From Capsicum annuum (taxonomy: Eukaryota; Streptophyta; Magnoliopsida; Solanales; Solanaceae), in contig NC_061115.1 of NCBI RefSeq assembly GCF_002878395.1, positions 90,908,102 to 90,972,101 on the forward strand: a stretch of DNA of 64,000 nucleotides. Reading direction: 5' to 3'. Below the pieces are notes generated by a model. The model made no database searches. It was not told the origin of the DNA and was given only the letters and a program-made list of their open reading frames with translations. The number at the start of each line of letters is the position of its first letter. The first letter of the stretch is position 1. Both the position numbers and the translations under genes were made by a program. Below, piece by piece: positions 1 to 12,496 of this stretch.

Positions 1-269
1 TATGGGGCGTTGCATACCTATAAGCTATGATTTCTACTTGCCGAGTGTTTTCTTGCATCTTTCAGACTTATGCAACCCTAATTAGTTTATTATTCGTTTG
101 GATAAGTCGATCACTTTATTATTGGTTATTCTGGTTAGTTTATGGTAGGATAATTATGGACTGGTATCTGAGGTTGTTGGTATTTTTCTGATACCTTTTG
201 TTTCTTAGAGTAAGATATGTTATTGTTAGATTATTCCATGTTTAGTCATCCTTTAGTTAGAGATCCTAA
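1..269. other. Segment X, unit 1 (3' tail only)
   Basis: This corresponds to the last 270 bp of the X segment seen complete in units 2-6. It abuts the CA end of the minus-oriented gypsy LTR. I see no coding sequence in it. Confidence 0.75.
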
Positions 270-2180
270 TGTCACGACCCAAACTAGGGCCTATTCATGA
301 AAGGTATCTCATGCCCACCGTGGGCCAGAGACCACCCCCTTAGCCAAACCTCAAGAGCACATGAATGTAAACAACGGAATCCAAACAAACCAATAATAGA
401 TAAAGGATACCAAAAGAAAATGTAAAGAGTCAAAATGAATAACCAATCCATCACTTTTCCACAAAAGCCTCTCAAACCAGAATATCAACTAAGTCAGGAC
501 ATGCCCTTGACTATGACAAAAGTATCCAAAAAGAAATACTAAGAAATAAAAGGAACAATTGAAATGATCGGTACTTCCAAAAAAAGGAGGCTCACTACTT
601 CACAGAAGATCCATAGGAAGACCAAATCGGCTAATGCTGCACTGGAGCAATAGTAAATCCTACAAATCCTACTTTATGAAATGATGTAGTGTCCAGAGAC
701 AGTCTGTGGGGTAAGCACTGGCATGTAACTCAAAAAAAGTGATAAAATAATCCCCTTTTTAGAAACCAATCAAAATCCACATGCACAACATTCATATACA
801 TATATATATAAGATGTTGGGATAGGGACAAGGGTCATTAACATGATATTTTAAAACTATAAGCCTGAACTGTGTAGACTGCTCCATCCTAAAGGGACCCA
901 CGAGCTATATGGATTCAGCTTATTCTTCTAAAAGGGTCCTAGTGTATGTTAGCTGCAAGAACTGAGGAAAAACCAATTGAAAGGTTAAAGACACCAAGGC
1001 CATAGCCTACCCAAATTATATATATTGTGTGCACCAAGCACATGGTCATATGGACGCTGAAATACGACAAATATGGTTTTAACTGTTGATCTCCCCGGGA
1101 CCTACACCTTCACAGTAAGCTGCAGAATTTCCTTTAAACCTAAATTAAAATACTTTGCACATAAACCAACCATTGACCCATGAGTCATTTATTAAGTCAT
1201 TGACAAATTTGGACCAATAATGCTTGTAAGCTAATTCAATTATTCCAAACCAGTCCATATAACCAAATTAACGCCCAAGTTTCATTTAAAATATAAGCCA
1301 TGATCACGAAGGACATTCGAAAACCATATTTGTACATTTAACCTTTAATACAATGAAATGGGTTCGAAAGATAAGTTAAATTATTCGATTATCCCTATTC
1401 AAAACCAAGTTTACAAAGTTGGTTGAGGTTAACGCCATTATTAAGAAAAAATTCCATCAAATTGGGGAACCCATGTACACCATTCTAACTGTTTAAATAA
1501 TGCACCAATTCAGTCCTAAAAATCATCAATTAAAGCATGAATTGTTAATTTAAAACATGGGACAAGTAATTTCAGTCATTACAACTAAAATCCCTCAACC
1601 CAATTTCAAAACCACAATTTAAATCACATAAATATACAATCAATTAATGCCCTAATGTAAAATCCAAGTTAGTAAAAGAGAAATTTGGATAAAAGATAGA
1701 ACAATTTAAAAAGAATTCGTAGTTTGGAGCTTGAATGGTGAATCTTTTATTAAACCATTGAAGTTTCTTAGGTTTAGAGTTAGAGATAAAAAGAAGGGTG
1801 TTTGTTCTTTGATAACTGAAGGAAAAAGGCCAATAGGGTGTTTAAAAGTCATACAAGGGGAAAACAGACAAAAATCCCCTCACCCCAAGTTAAAAAAAAA
1901 CAAAACTGGAGGAAACTAACTTAGCGATGTGGCCTGTCCTTATCACGGAGGTTAGCCTCCATGCCGTGCCCTTATTATGGAGGTTAACCTCTGTGGCATG
2001 CCACTAACGTAGAGGCTCACTACCGTGGATTTCTAAAATGACCCCAAACCCCATTAAAAAATTTAAAAACTTTTCCAAAATACCCCTTTAACACCCCTAA
2101 ACATAATTCATGTACAAAATTAACATCACGAATGGGGGAGGGTCAAAAATAATATCATTAAAATTTGGTGGGGTCTTACA
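270..2180 (-). repeat. Gypsy-A 3' LTR, unit 1
   Basis: On the minus strand the 1911 bp segment starts TGTAAGACCCC and ends GGTCGTGACA, the TG...CA ends of an LTR. It is preceded by a purine-rich tract (complement of 2181-2195) and by pol coding sequence, so it is a 3' LTR. The sequence after its CA end is X, not a primer binding site. It contains two closely spaced near-palindromes (1947-1960 and 1979-1992) that recur in all copies. Its interior aligns by eye with the LTRs of the gypsy element at 40437-51729, so the families are related. Confidence 0.85.
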
Positions 2181-2273
2181 TTATCCCCCCTTAGGAACAT
2201 TGTCCCCCCTTAGGAACATTCATCCCCAAATAAGGAGTTAAGATATTTTTTTTACGATAACAATAAAAATACA

Positions 2274-2794
2274 TTAGAACCAAATAAAAAATTTGAAATG
2301 TAAGAAGAGAAAAATAGAACTCATACCATAAAAACTTTCATTCAGCACGGGGAACACGAATGGGTACTTGGCCCTCATATCTTCCATAGCTTCCCATGTA
2401 GCTTCTTTCTCCTTTTAGTTTCTCCAAAGAACCTTTACAAAATTTGCATCCTTTGTCCCCATCCTACAAAATTGCCTATCTGATATCTCAACCAAAACTT
2501 CTTCATAAGGCAATGAATCCGTAACACCTTCATCCTCAATAGGCACTATCAAACAAGGGGCACTTACACACTTTTAAGCATAAGAATATAGAAAATATGA
2601 TGAATAAAATCCAAAATTGTTGGAAAATATAACCCATTTACAACATTCCCTATTACTCTAACAACTGGATATGGGCTAATATAATTGGGACAAAGCTTCC
2701 CCATCTACCTAAATATCATGACTCCTTTCGTAGGAGAAACCTTTAAGAACACCCAGTAACCAACCTCGAACTCTAACTTACTTTGTCTCACATC
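2274..2794 (-). pseudogene. Gypsy pol C-terminal fragment (GPY/F module), unit 1
   Basis: The minus-strand translation starts DVRQSKLEFEVGYWVFLK, runs through the GPY/F module of chromovirus integrases (KVSPTKGVM, then SPNY), and ends in the family's usual tail with LWRN...KEATWEAMEDM. Within the family this C-terminal domain follows the integrase core and helps target insertion. Here the core is missing, since the fragment begins exactly at the copia insertion point. A one-base deletion shared by all units creates a stop just after MLK, and the rest continues in another frame. A further TAA follows LWRN. It cannot make an active integrase. Confidence 0.85.
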
Positions 2795-2861
2795 TAATGA
2801 AACCTTGGGGATTTTACCACACAGTGAGGGAGCTAGTACAACAAAAATAATCACAGGAAAT

Positions 2862-3135
2862 TTCTTAGGCTTGTAACTTTTTTCAATTTTCTTTCTGTGT
2901 TCATCTTCGTACTCTATCCTACTGTTAACAAACATTATTGCTATTTCTCCTTTATGGACTACTTTAATAGGTATATGAGTACTATCCAGAACAATGTCCT
3001 TCAGCTCACTATCCTCAGTCGTAATGAAGCCAGACATCCTAATTTTTTACCACCTAGAGTAGTTCCCATTAAATCGAAGTGGCCTAGTGGTAGATTGCCC
3101 TTCTTGTAGTATAAGCGGAGTAGTTATGCTAACCA
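2862..3135 (-). pseudogene. Copia gag N-terminal fragment, unit 1
   Basis: This is the start of a Ty1/copia gag (UBN2 type). It shows FITTEDSELKDIVLD and EKSYKPKKF, the family's pattern of conserved acidic and basic stretches. The first Met region lies near 3130, but the frame is open only from an internal Met at 3037. After KPKKF the coding sequence switches into 67 bp of copia LTR end and then, in this copy only, stays open into gypsy pol to give a 110-residue chimeric frame (2705-3037). The primer binding site complement lies just upstream at 3170-3184. Confidence 0.8.
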
Positions 3136-3220
3136 AATAAATCTAGGTGTGAACCTTTTAGAGTGTTTTAGCTCTGATACCAATTGATGAAACCTTAATG
3201 GTTGCACCACAGAGTGAGGG

Positions 3221-4951
3221 TTGATTTTCCTACTTTGTAGGTTGATTTGAGCCTTAATTTGTACCTAGATTATGATCAAATTTTGAGCACACATTTTTGT
3301 AATTCGAGGGACCACGAATGAATTTAATTTTGAGATTTTGTTAGAGGGTCCCTCAGGCCTACTTTTGTCTTAATTTTGGGCTTAGAGTTATATATATCAT
3401 TATGGGTTTCATTTTACTCCTATTAATATGTATATTACTATTTTAATAGTGAAACATCATTTAGGATTGTGGAGCAAGTCTGAATATACTATGGACATTC
3501 AAGAATAAGGTTCGACGTCGAGGTAGGATTTATTCTACTTTTCTCTACTAGATTGTGTATAGTGTAGATTAGATTCTAGCTAGGGATTATAGGATGTGTT
3601 GATGTTTAGTATACCATGTCTTAGCCTATCTATAGAATTTAGGATAGAGATGTGACCCCAAACAAACGATAGGATACCCATTATGACCATAGAACCATAT
3701 TATCCATGGTTAAAGACATGATTAACCATACATTGATAATAATGATACTTTAGTAAAAGATGTATGATATGAGTTAGTGAATTTGGTGATATTTCCCTGA
3801 TTAGAAACTTTTAATGATTTATGCACTTGATTACTATAGTTTTTGAAGTTATAAGGATTTATGATGTTGATTATGTATTGTTCGGCCCAAGGTCATGGTT
3901 ACTATGCAAGTTGGACACTAGGTTAGTGGTTGATCATTAAAATGGACGCGATTATTGTTATAGATGTGCAGACACCTATGGACATATTGTTTGGATACTG
4001 GTGATGGCATGCATACTTTTACGCATAGTTGTGCTTACCTAGTGGTGCGATTGCAACCAAAATCTTGATTTTACTACTGTTTTCCAAATAGGGATTTGTT
4101 CCTACCTTTCACTTTAAAAATGGATTTCTTCTATAATGGGAATAGTACTACCTTATTTAATGAACTATGAGCTTTGAAACTAAAATTGATATTTAAAAAC
4201 GAATCGAGATTTATTATAGTCTATTACTATTCCACTCTTTACCATTGTTGTTTTCTTTGACCAAGAGAGATTGTGATCCTTTCAATACTACTGTGTAGAT
4301 TTAGTCTCGATGTTGATCTTGGGTAATAGATTTAAATATTTTCTCTATTTTAGGCATGGTTTCAGTCTGCACACTTTTAATAATTATATATATATATCTT
4401 GTAATGAACATAGTAAACCGATTATCATGGTTTCTGGAAGTCCTAGTTTGGGACCAATAGTATATATGAATATATTGAGTCCCTTCATCTGTGAGTCACT
4501 GTGTAGGAGAAAGATGGTCTCCATAGGTGCTTTCTTTGCAAGATACTGAGCTAGAGGATGTGTTTACACATGGTATATATGTAACTAGGATTGGACATGA
4601 TTTACTATTGGTTTATGTTGCATTCATTCATGTGCACCACCTATAACCAGTATGATTGGTTGGTTCTTATATCTATTGTCCTGGTGGGGAGTTGCATAGG
4701 TATAAGCTATGATTTCTACTTGCCGAGTGCTTTCTTGAATCTTTCAAGCTTATGCAGGACTAATTAGTTTATTATTCGTTTGGATAAGCCGATCACTTTA
4801 TTATTTGTTATTCTGGTTAGTTCATGGCAAGATGATTATGGACAGGTATCTGAGGATGTTGGTATGTTTCTGATACCTTTTGTTTCTTATAGTAGGATAT
4901 GTTATTGTTAGATTATTCCATGTTTAGTCATCCTTTAGTTAGAGACCCTAA
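3221..4951. other. Segment X, unit 2
   Basis: This 1.7 kb AT-rich segment has no open frame that looks coding on either strand. It begins at the breakpoint in the copia LTR end and finishes against the gypsy LTR. A TA run lies at about 4385-4397. It should be the DNA that flanked gypsy-A before amplification. It could be a fragment of another LTR or host intergenic DNA, and I could not decide which. Confidence 0.7.
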
Positions 4952-6862
4952 CATCACAACCTAAACTATGGCCTAGTCATGACAGGTATCTCAAGCCCAT
5001 CGTGCGCCAGAGACCACCCCCTTAGCCTAACTTCAAGAGCACATGAGTGTAAACAACGAAAGCCAAACTAACCAATGATACATAAATCATACCAAAATAA
5101 AATGTAAAGAGTCAAAATGAACACCCAATCCTACACTTCTACACAAAAGTATCTCAAACCAGAATACCAACTAAGTCAGGACATGCCCTTGACTATGACT
5201 AAAGTATCCAACAAAATACTAAGAAATAAAAGGAATAAGTGAAATAACCAGGCCTTCCAAAAAATAGAGGCTCACCACTTCATAAAAGATCCACAGGACA
5301 TCCAAATCGGCTAATGCTGCACAGGAGCAATAGAAAATCCTACAAATCCTACTTTACGAAATGATGTAGTGTCCAGAGATGGTATGTAGGGTAAGCACTA
5401 GTATGTAACTCAGAAAAAGTGATAAAATAATCCCATTTTCGAAAACCAATCAAAATCCACATGCACAACATTTATATACGTATATATAAGATGCTAGGAT
5501 AGGGACAAGTGTCATTAATATGAAATTTTAAAACAATTAGCCTGAACTGTGTCGCTTGCTCAATCCTAAAGGCACCCACGAGCTATATGGGTTTAGCTTC
5601 CTCTTCTAAAAGGGTTCTAGTGTGTGTTAGCTGCATGAACCAAGGAAATACCGAAGGAAAGGCTAAAGACACCAAGGCCATAGCCCTCCAAAATTATATA
5701 TATTGCGTGCACCAAGCACATGGTCACATGGATGCTGAACTCTGAAAAATATGGTTTCCAGTGTTGATCTCCTCGGGACCTACACCTTCACAGTGAGCTG
5801 CACAATTCCCTTTAAGCCTAAATTAAAATACTTTGAACATAAACCAACTATTAAACCATGAGTCATTTATTAAGTCATTGACCAATTTGGTATCTTCATG
5901 CCAATCATGCTTACAAGCTAATTCAATTATGCCAAACTAGTCCAAACAACCAAATTAATGCCCAAGTTTCATTTAAAATCTATGCCATGATCACGAAGGA
6001 CATTCGAAAACCATATTTGTACATTTAACCTTAAATGCAATGAAATGGGTTCAAAAGATAAGTTAAATCATTCAATTATCCATATTCAAAACCAAGTTTA
6101 CAAAGTTGGTTGAGGTTAATGCCATTATCAAGCAAAAATTCCATCAAATTGGGGAATCCATGTCCACCATTCTAACCATTTAAATAATGCACCAATTCAG
6201 TCCTAAAAATCATCAATTAAAGCATGAATAGTTAATTTAAAACATGGGATAAGTAATTTCAGTCATTACAACTAAAATCCCTAAACCCAATTTCAAAACC
6301 ACAATTTAAATCACCTAAATGTCCAGTCAATTAACGGCCTAATGTAAAATCCAAGTTAGTAAAAGAGAAATGTTCTTAAAAGATAGAACAATTTGAAAGG
6401 AATTCATAGTTTGGAGCTTGAATCGTGAGTTTTCTATAAAACCCTTCAACTTTCTTTGGTTTAGAGTAATATATAAAAAGGAGGGTGTTTGATCTTTGAT
6501 AATAGAAGGAAAAAGGCTAATTGGGTTTTTAAAGGTCGTACAAGGGGTAAAACGAAAAAATCCCCTCACTCCAAGTTAAAAAAACAAACTGGATTAATAT
6601 AACTTAGCGGTGTGGCATGTTCTTATCGCAGAGGTTAGTCTCCATGCCATGCCCTCATTGTGGAGGTTAACCTCTGTTGCATGCCACTATCATAGAGGTT
6701 CACTACCTTGATGTCCCAAAATGACCTCGAACCCCATTAAAAATTTAAAAACTTTTCCAAAACACCCTTTTAACACCCCTAAACATAATTCAAATAAAAA
6801 ATTAACATCACGAATGGGGGTGGGTCATAAATAATATCATTAAAATTTTACTGGGTCCTACA
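4952..6862 (-). repeat. Gypsy-A 3' LTR, unit 2
   Basis: This 1911 bp copy has a mutated CA end: the plus strand reads 'acatcacaac' where unit 1 has 'atgtcacgac'. The TG end is intact apart from a substitution in the first ten bases. The polypurine tract complement follows at about 6863-6875. Confidence 0.82.
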
Positions 6863-6936
6863 TTATCTCCCTAAGGGAACATTCATCCCCAAATAAGGAG
6901 TTAAAGCACTTTTTTCACGATAAAAATAAGAATACA

Positions 6937-7457
6937 TTAGAACCAAATAAAAAATTTGAAATGCTATAAGAGGGAAATGGAACTCATACCTTACAAACTT
7001 TCATTTAACACGGGGAACAAGAATGGGTACTTGGCCCTCATATCTTCCACAGCTTCCCATGTAGCTTCTTCCACCTTTTAGTTTCTCCAAGGAACCTTTA
7101 CAAAAGCTGCATCATTTGTCCCTAACCTACCAAATTTCCTATCTGATATCTCAACCAAAACTTTCTCATAAGGCAATAAATCTGTAACACCTTCATCTTC
7201 AATAAGCGCTATCAAAGAAGGGTCACCTACACACTTTCCAGCACCATCATATTGAAAATATGAGAAATAAGAGCCAAAATTGTTGGTAAATCTAACTCAT
7301 ATACGATATTCCTAATTATCCTAACAACCGGATATGGGCTAAAATAATTAGGACTGAGCTTCCCCTTCTTTCTAAATCTCATGACTCCTTTCGTAGGAGA
7401 AATCTTTAAGAACACCCAATAAACAACCTGGAACTCAAACTCACTTTGTCTAACATC
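6937..7457 (-). pseudogene. Gypsy pol C-terminal fragment, unit 2
   Basis: The GPY/F region is open from an ATG at 7499 that lies inside the copia LTR end (MVPYCVVQPLRF...), through DVRQSEFEFQ, to a stop just after MVLESV at 7227, 90 codons in all. The same start and stop recur in units 3-5, and in unit 6 with a start slightly further in. The remaining tail up to 6937 is in a different frame after the shared one-base deletion. Confidence 0.83.
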
Positions 7458-7525
7458 CTGATGAAACCTTAGGGGTTGAACCACACAGTAAGGGACCAAG
7501 TCCTACAAAAATAGTCATAGGAAAT

Positions 7526-7800
7526 TTCTTAGGCTTGTAACTTTTTTCAATGTTCTTTCTGTCTTTATCTTCGTACTCTATCCTACTTTTAACAAACATT
7601 CTTGCTATTTCTCCTTCTTGGAGTTATTTAACAGGGATATGAGGACCATCCAGAATTATGTCGTTTAGCAGAATATCCTCAATCGTAATAAAGTAAAACA
7701 TCCAGATTTTTTACCACCCATGGTAGTGCCCATTAAATATAGGTGGCCTAGTGGTAGATTGCCCTTATTGTAGTTTAGGTGGAGTGGTTATGCTAACCAA
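7526..7800 (-). pseudogene. Copia gag N-terminal fragment, unit 2
   Basis: This is homologous to the gag starts of the other units, but the frame is broken by stops and small indels early on, so no long open frame remains. Sequence around 7680-7700 still shows the DFITTED-like block. It is truncated at the LTR-end junction as in all units. Confidence 0.72.
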
Positions 7801-7884
7801 ATCACTCTAGGTGTGAACCTTTTAGAGTGTTTTAGCTCTGATACCAATTGATTCAACTTTAAGGGTTGCACCACATAGTGAGGG

Positions 7885-9570
7885 TTGACTTTCCTACTTT
7901 GTGGGTTGATTTGAGCCTTAATTTGTACCTCGATTGTGATCAAATTTTGAGCACACATTTCTTGTCCTTCGAGGGACCACGAATGGATTTAATTTTGAGA
8001 TTTTGCTAGAGGGTCCGTCAGGCCCACTTTTGTCTTAATTTTGGGCGTAGAGTTATATATATCATTATGGGTATCATTTTACTCCTATTAATATATAGAT
8101 TACTATTTGAAGTGCAACATCATTTAGGATTGTGGAGTAAGTATGAATATATTATGGACATTCAAGAATGTGGTTCGGCGTCGAGATAGGATTTGTTCTA
8201 CTTTTCTCTATTAGATTGTGTACAGCATAGAATTAATTCTAGCGAGGTATTATAGGATGTGTTGATGTTTAGTATACCATGTCTTAGTCTATCTATAGAA
8301 TTTAGGATAGAGAAGTGACCCCAAACATAGGATAGGATACCCATTATGACCATAGAACCATATTATCCTTTGTTAAAGACATGATTAACCATACATTGAT
8401 GTTAATGATACTTTAGTATAAGATGTATCATATGGCTTAGTGAATTTGGTGATATTTACCCGATTAGATACTTTTAGTGATTTATGCCCTTGATTACGGT
8501 AGTTTTTGAAGTTATGAGGGTTTATGATGTTGATTACGTATTGTTGGGCCCGAGGTCGTGGTGACTATGCCCGTTGGACACTAGGTTAGTCCTTGATCAT
8601 TGAAAAGGATGGAATTATAATTGTACATGTGTAAACACCTATGGACAGATTATTTGGATATTGGTGATGGCTTGTATACTTTTAGGCATAGTCGTGCTTA
8701 CTTAGTGGAGTGATTGCAACAAAACTCTTGATTTTACTACTGTTTTCCAAATAGGGATTTATTCCTACTTTTCACTTTACAAATGGATTTCTTCTATAAT
8801 TGGAATATTACTACCTTATTTAATGAACTATGAGATTTAAAACTAAATTTGATATTTTAAAAACTAATCGAGATTTATTATAGTCTACTACTAGTCCACT
8901 CTTTACCACTGCTGTTTACTTCGACCAAGAGTGATTCTGATCCTTTCTACACTACTTTGTAGATTTAATCTCGATGTTGATCTTGGGTAATAGATTTAAA
9001 CAATTGCTCTCTTTGAGGAATTGTTTCATTCTGTGCAAATTTTATACTTATATATATATATCAGGTAATGAACATAGTAAATTGATTATCATTGTTTCTG
9101 GAAGTCCTGGTTTGGGACCAGTAGTAAATATAAATATACTGAGTCCCTTCATCCGTGAATCACTTTATTGGAGAAAGATGGTTGCCAAGGTACTTCCTTA
9201 GCAAGTGATTGAGCTGGAGGAGGTGTATACACTTGGTATATATGTCACTAGGATTGGACATGTTTTACTATTGGTTTATGTTGCATTCATTCATATGCAT
9301 CACCTATCACCAGTATAATTGTTTGGTGCTTATATCTATTGCCGAGTGTTTTCTTGCATCTTTCAGTATTATGCAGGACTAATTAGTTTATTATTCATTT
9401 TGACAATCCGATCACTTTATTATTGGTTATTTTGGTTAGTTCATGGAAGGATGATTATGGAATGGTATCTGAGGTTGTTCGTATGTTTCTGATACCTTCT
9501 GTTTCTTAGAGTAAGATATGTTATTTTTAGATTATTCCATGTTTAGTCATCCTTTAGTTAGAGACCCTAA
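7885..9570. other. Segment X, unit 3
   Basis: Homologous to X of unit 2, non-coding, with a short TA run at about 9049-9060. A deletion near 9340 removes the block containing 'ggggagttgcatagg' that the other copies carry. Confidence 0.7.
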
Positions 9571-11484
9571 TATCACGACCCAAACTAGTGCCTAGTCATG
9601 ACAGGTATCTCAAACCCACCATGGGCCAGAGACCACCCCTTTAGCCTAACCTTAAGAGCACATGAATGTAAACAACGGAAGCCAAACAAACCAATGATAG
9701 ATAAATCCTACCAAAAGAAAATTTAAAGGGTCAAAATGAACAACTAATCCCACACTTTTCTACAAAAGCCTCTCAAACAAGAATACCAACTAAGTCAGGA
9801 CATGCCCTTAACTATGAAAAAAGTATCCACGAAGAAATACTAAGAAATAAAAGGAACAAGCGAAATAACGGTGCCTTCCGAAAGATGGAGGCTCACTACT
9901 TCATAGAAGATCCACAGGAAGACCGAATCGGGTAACGCTGCACCAGGAGCAATAGTAAATCCTACGAATCCTAATTTATGAAATGATGTAGTGTCCAGAG
10001 ACGGTCTGTGGAGTAAGCACTGGCATGTAACTCAAAAAAAGTGATAAAATAATCCCATTTTCAGAAACCAATAAAAATCCACATGCACAACTTTTTTATT
10101 CATCTAGATAAGATGCTGGGATAGGGACAAGGGTCATGAAACTGAAATTTTAAAACCATTAGCTTGAACTATGTAGCTTGCTCCATCCTAAAGGGACCCA
10201 AGAGCTATATGGGTTTAGCTTTCTCTTCTAAAAGGGTTCTAGTGTGTGTTAGCTGCATGAACCAAGGAAAAACCAAAGGAAAGGCTAAAGACACCAAGGC
10301 CATGGCCCTCCCAAATTATATATGTTGTGTACACCAAGCATATGGTCACATGGATACTGAACTCCGACAAATATGGTTTCCAGTGTTGATGTCCCCGGTA
10401 CCTACACCTTCACAGTGACCTACACAATTCCCTTTAATCATAAATTAAAATATTTTGAACATAAACCAACCACTGACCTATAAGTCAATTATTAAGTCAT
10501 TGACTAATATGGTATCTTCATACCAATAATGCTTGCAAGCTAATTCAATTATGCCAAACCGGTCCATATAACCAAATTAACGCCTAAGTTTCATTTAAAA
10601 TCTAAGCCATGATCACAAGGACATTCAAAACCCATATTTGTACATTTAACCTTTAATGCAATGAAATGGGTCTAAAAGATAAGTTAAATCATTCAAGTAA
10701 CCCTATTAAAAACCAAGTTTACAAAGTTGGTTGACTTTACTGCCATTATCAAGCCAAAGTTCCATAAAAATTGGGGAACCCATGTCCACCTTTCTAACTA
10801 TTTAAATACTGTACCAATTCAGTTCTAAAAATCATCAATTAAAGAATGAATATTTAATTTAAAACATGGGACAAGAAATTTAAGTAATTTCAACTAAAAT
10901 CCCTTAACCCAATTTCAAAACCACAATTTAAATCACCTAAATATCCAGGCAATTAACGCCCTAATGTAAAATCCAAGTTAGTAAAAGAGAAATGTGCATA
11001 AAAGATAGAACAATGTGAAAAGAATTCATAGTTTGGAGCTTGAATGGTGTATTTTTTATAAAACCCTTGAACTTTCTTAAGTTTAGAGCTAGAGATAAAA
11101 AGAAGGGTGTTTGTTCTTTGATAACTGAAGGAAAAAGGCCAATTGGGTGTTTAAAAGTCATACAAGGGGTCAACAGACAAAAATCGCCTCACCCTAAGTG
11201 AAAAAATAAATCTGGATAAATCTAACTTAGCCGTGTGGCAGGTCCTTAACACTGAGGTTAGCCTCCATGCCACGCCCTTATTGTGGAGGTTAACCTCTGT
11301 GGCATACCACTATCACAGAGCTTCACTACCTTGGAGTTCCAAAATGACCCCGAATCCCATTCAAAATTTAAAATATTTTCCAAAACACACTTTTAACACC
11401 CCTAAACATAATTCAAGTAAAAAATTAACATCACGAGTGGGGAATGTCAAAAATAATATCATTGAAATTTTGCGGGGTCTTACA
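9571..11484 (-). repeat. Gypsy-A 3' LTR, unit 3
   Basis: 1914 bp copy. The TG end is intact and the CA end carries one substitution (plus strand 'tatcacgac'). The TA-rich stretch near 10100 that is a microsatellite in other copies is scrambled here ('tttattcatctagataag'). Confidence 0.82.
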
Positions 11485-11557
11485 TTGTCCCCCTTAGGAA
11501 CATTCATCCCCAAATAAAGAGTTAAGACATTTTTTTTACGATAACAATAAGAATACA

Positions 11558-12070
11558 TCAGAACCAAATAAAAAATTTGAAATGCAATAATAGAGTAATG
11601 GAACTCATACCTTAATAACTTTCATTCAACACAGGGAACAATAATGGGTGTTTGGCCCTCATATCTTTCACAGCTTCCCATGTTGCTTCTTCCACCTTTT
11701 AGTTTCTCCAAAGAACCTTTACCAAAGTTGTATCCAACCTAAAAAATTGCCTATCTAATATCTCAACCAAAACTTCATCATAAGACAATGAATCCGTAAC
11801 ACCTTCATCCTCAATAGGCACTATGAAAGAAGGGTCGCCTACATAGTTTTCAAAATCAACATATTGAAAATATAACTAATAAAAGCCAAAATTGTTGGAA
11901 AATCTAACTCATTTGTGACACTCCCAATTATCCTAACAATCGGATATAGGCAAATATAATTGGGACTAAGCTTCCCCTTCTTCCTAAATCTCATGACTCC
12001 TTTTGTAGGAGAAACCTTTAAGAATACCCAGTAACCAACCTCGAACTCTAACTCACTTTGTCTCACATAC
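11558..12070 (-). pseudogene. Gypsy pol C-terminal fragment, unit 3
   Basis: The 90-codon open frame 11839-12111 starts from the ATG in the copia LTR end and covers VRQSELEFEVGYWVFLK and the GPY/F module, ending after MLILKTM. Downstream the family tail (EATW-like block near 11690) is recognisable in another frame but has a small deletion near 11740. Confidence 0.83.
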
Positions 12071-12137
12071 TGAAGAAACCTTGGGAGTTGCAACACACAG
12101 TGAGGGACCAAGTCCTACAAAAATAGTCACAGGAAAT

Positions 12138-12412
12138 TTCTTAGGATTGTAACTTTTTTCAATGTTCTTTCTGTCTTCATCATCGTATTCTATCCTACTT
12201 TTATCAAAAATTCTTGCTATTTCTCCTTCTTGGACTTCTTTACCAGGGATATGAGGACCATCCAGTATTATGTCCTTCAGCTTAATATCCTCAGTTGTAA
12301 TAAAGTCAAACATCCTGATTTTTAACCACCCATAGTAGTGCCTATTAAATCTAGGTCGCCTAGTGGTAGTTTGCCCTTCTTGTTGTTTAGGTGGAGTAGT
12401 TATGCTAACCAA
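12138..12412 (-). pseudogene. Copia gag N-terminal fragment, unit 3 (longest open copy)
   Basis: This is the best-preserved gag start in the array. The 119-codon frame 12053-12412 begins MVSITTPPKQQEGQTTTR and passes through FNRHYYGWLKIRMFDFITTED, split here as FNRHYYGW and MFDFITTED. It continues to EKSYNPKKF and then reads on into the copia LTR end. In copia elements this region is the amino-terminal part of the particle protein. The primer binding site lies about 35 bp upstream of the ATG, the arrangement of an intact copia 5' end. Full-length gag of this type is several hundred residues, so about three quarters is missing. Confidence 0.82.
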
Positions 12413-12496
12413 ATCACTCTAGGTGTGAACCTTTTAGAGTGTTTTAGCTCTAATACCAATTGATGTAACCTTAAGGGTTGCACCACACAGTGAGGG

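Larger units (their letters stand above)
1..3184. repeat. Array unit 1 (left part missing)
   Basis: This unit holds the tail of X (1-269), the gypsy LTR (270-2180), pol C-terminus (2274-2794), a shortened copia LTR end (about 2795-2861), gag fragment and primer binding site. It is the only copy in which gag, LTR end and pol lie in one open frame, because the junction reads 'catctaatg' where the other copies have 'catcctgatg' or close variants. It also carries an extra repetition of 'cccccttaggaacatt' at 2184-2220 next to the polypurine tract, seen in no other copy. Confidence 0.9.
3185..7848. repeat. Array unit 2
   Basis: This is the first complete unit from the left. Parts: copia LTR end 3185-3220, X 3221-4951, gypsy LTR 4952-6862, pol fragment 6937-7457, copia LTR end 7459-7525, gag fragment 7526-7800, primer binding site 7834-7848. 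It falls with units 1 and 3 in one subgroup, sharing 'aagttagtaaaagagaaat' in the LTR. Confidence 0.9.
7849..12460. repeat. Array unit 3
   Basis: At 4612 bp this is the shortest complete unit, partly because X lacks about 40 bp near 9340 that other units have there. Parts: copia LTR end 7849-7884, X 7885-9570, gypsy LTR 9571-11484, pol fragment 11558-12070, copia LTR end 12071-12137, gag fragment 12138-12412, primer binding site 12446-12460. Confidence 0.9.
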
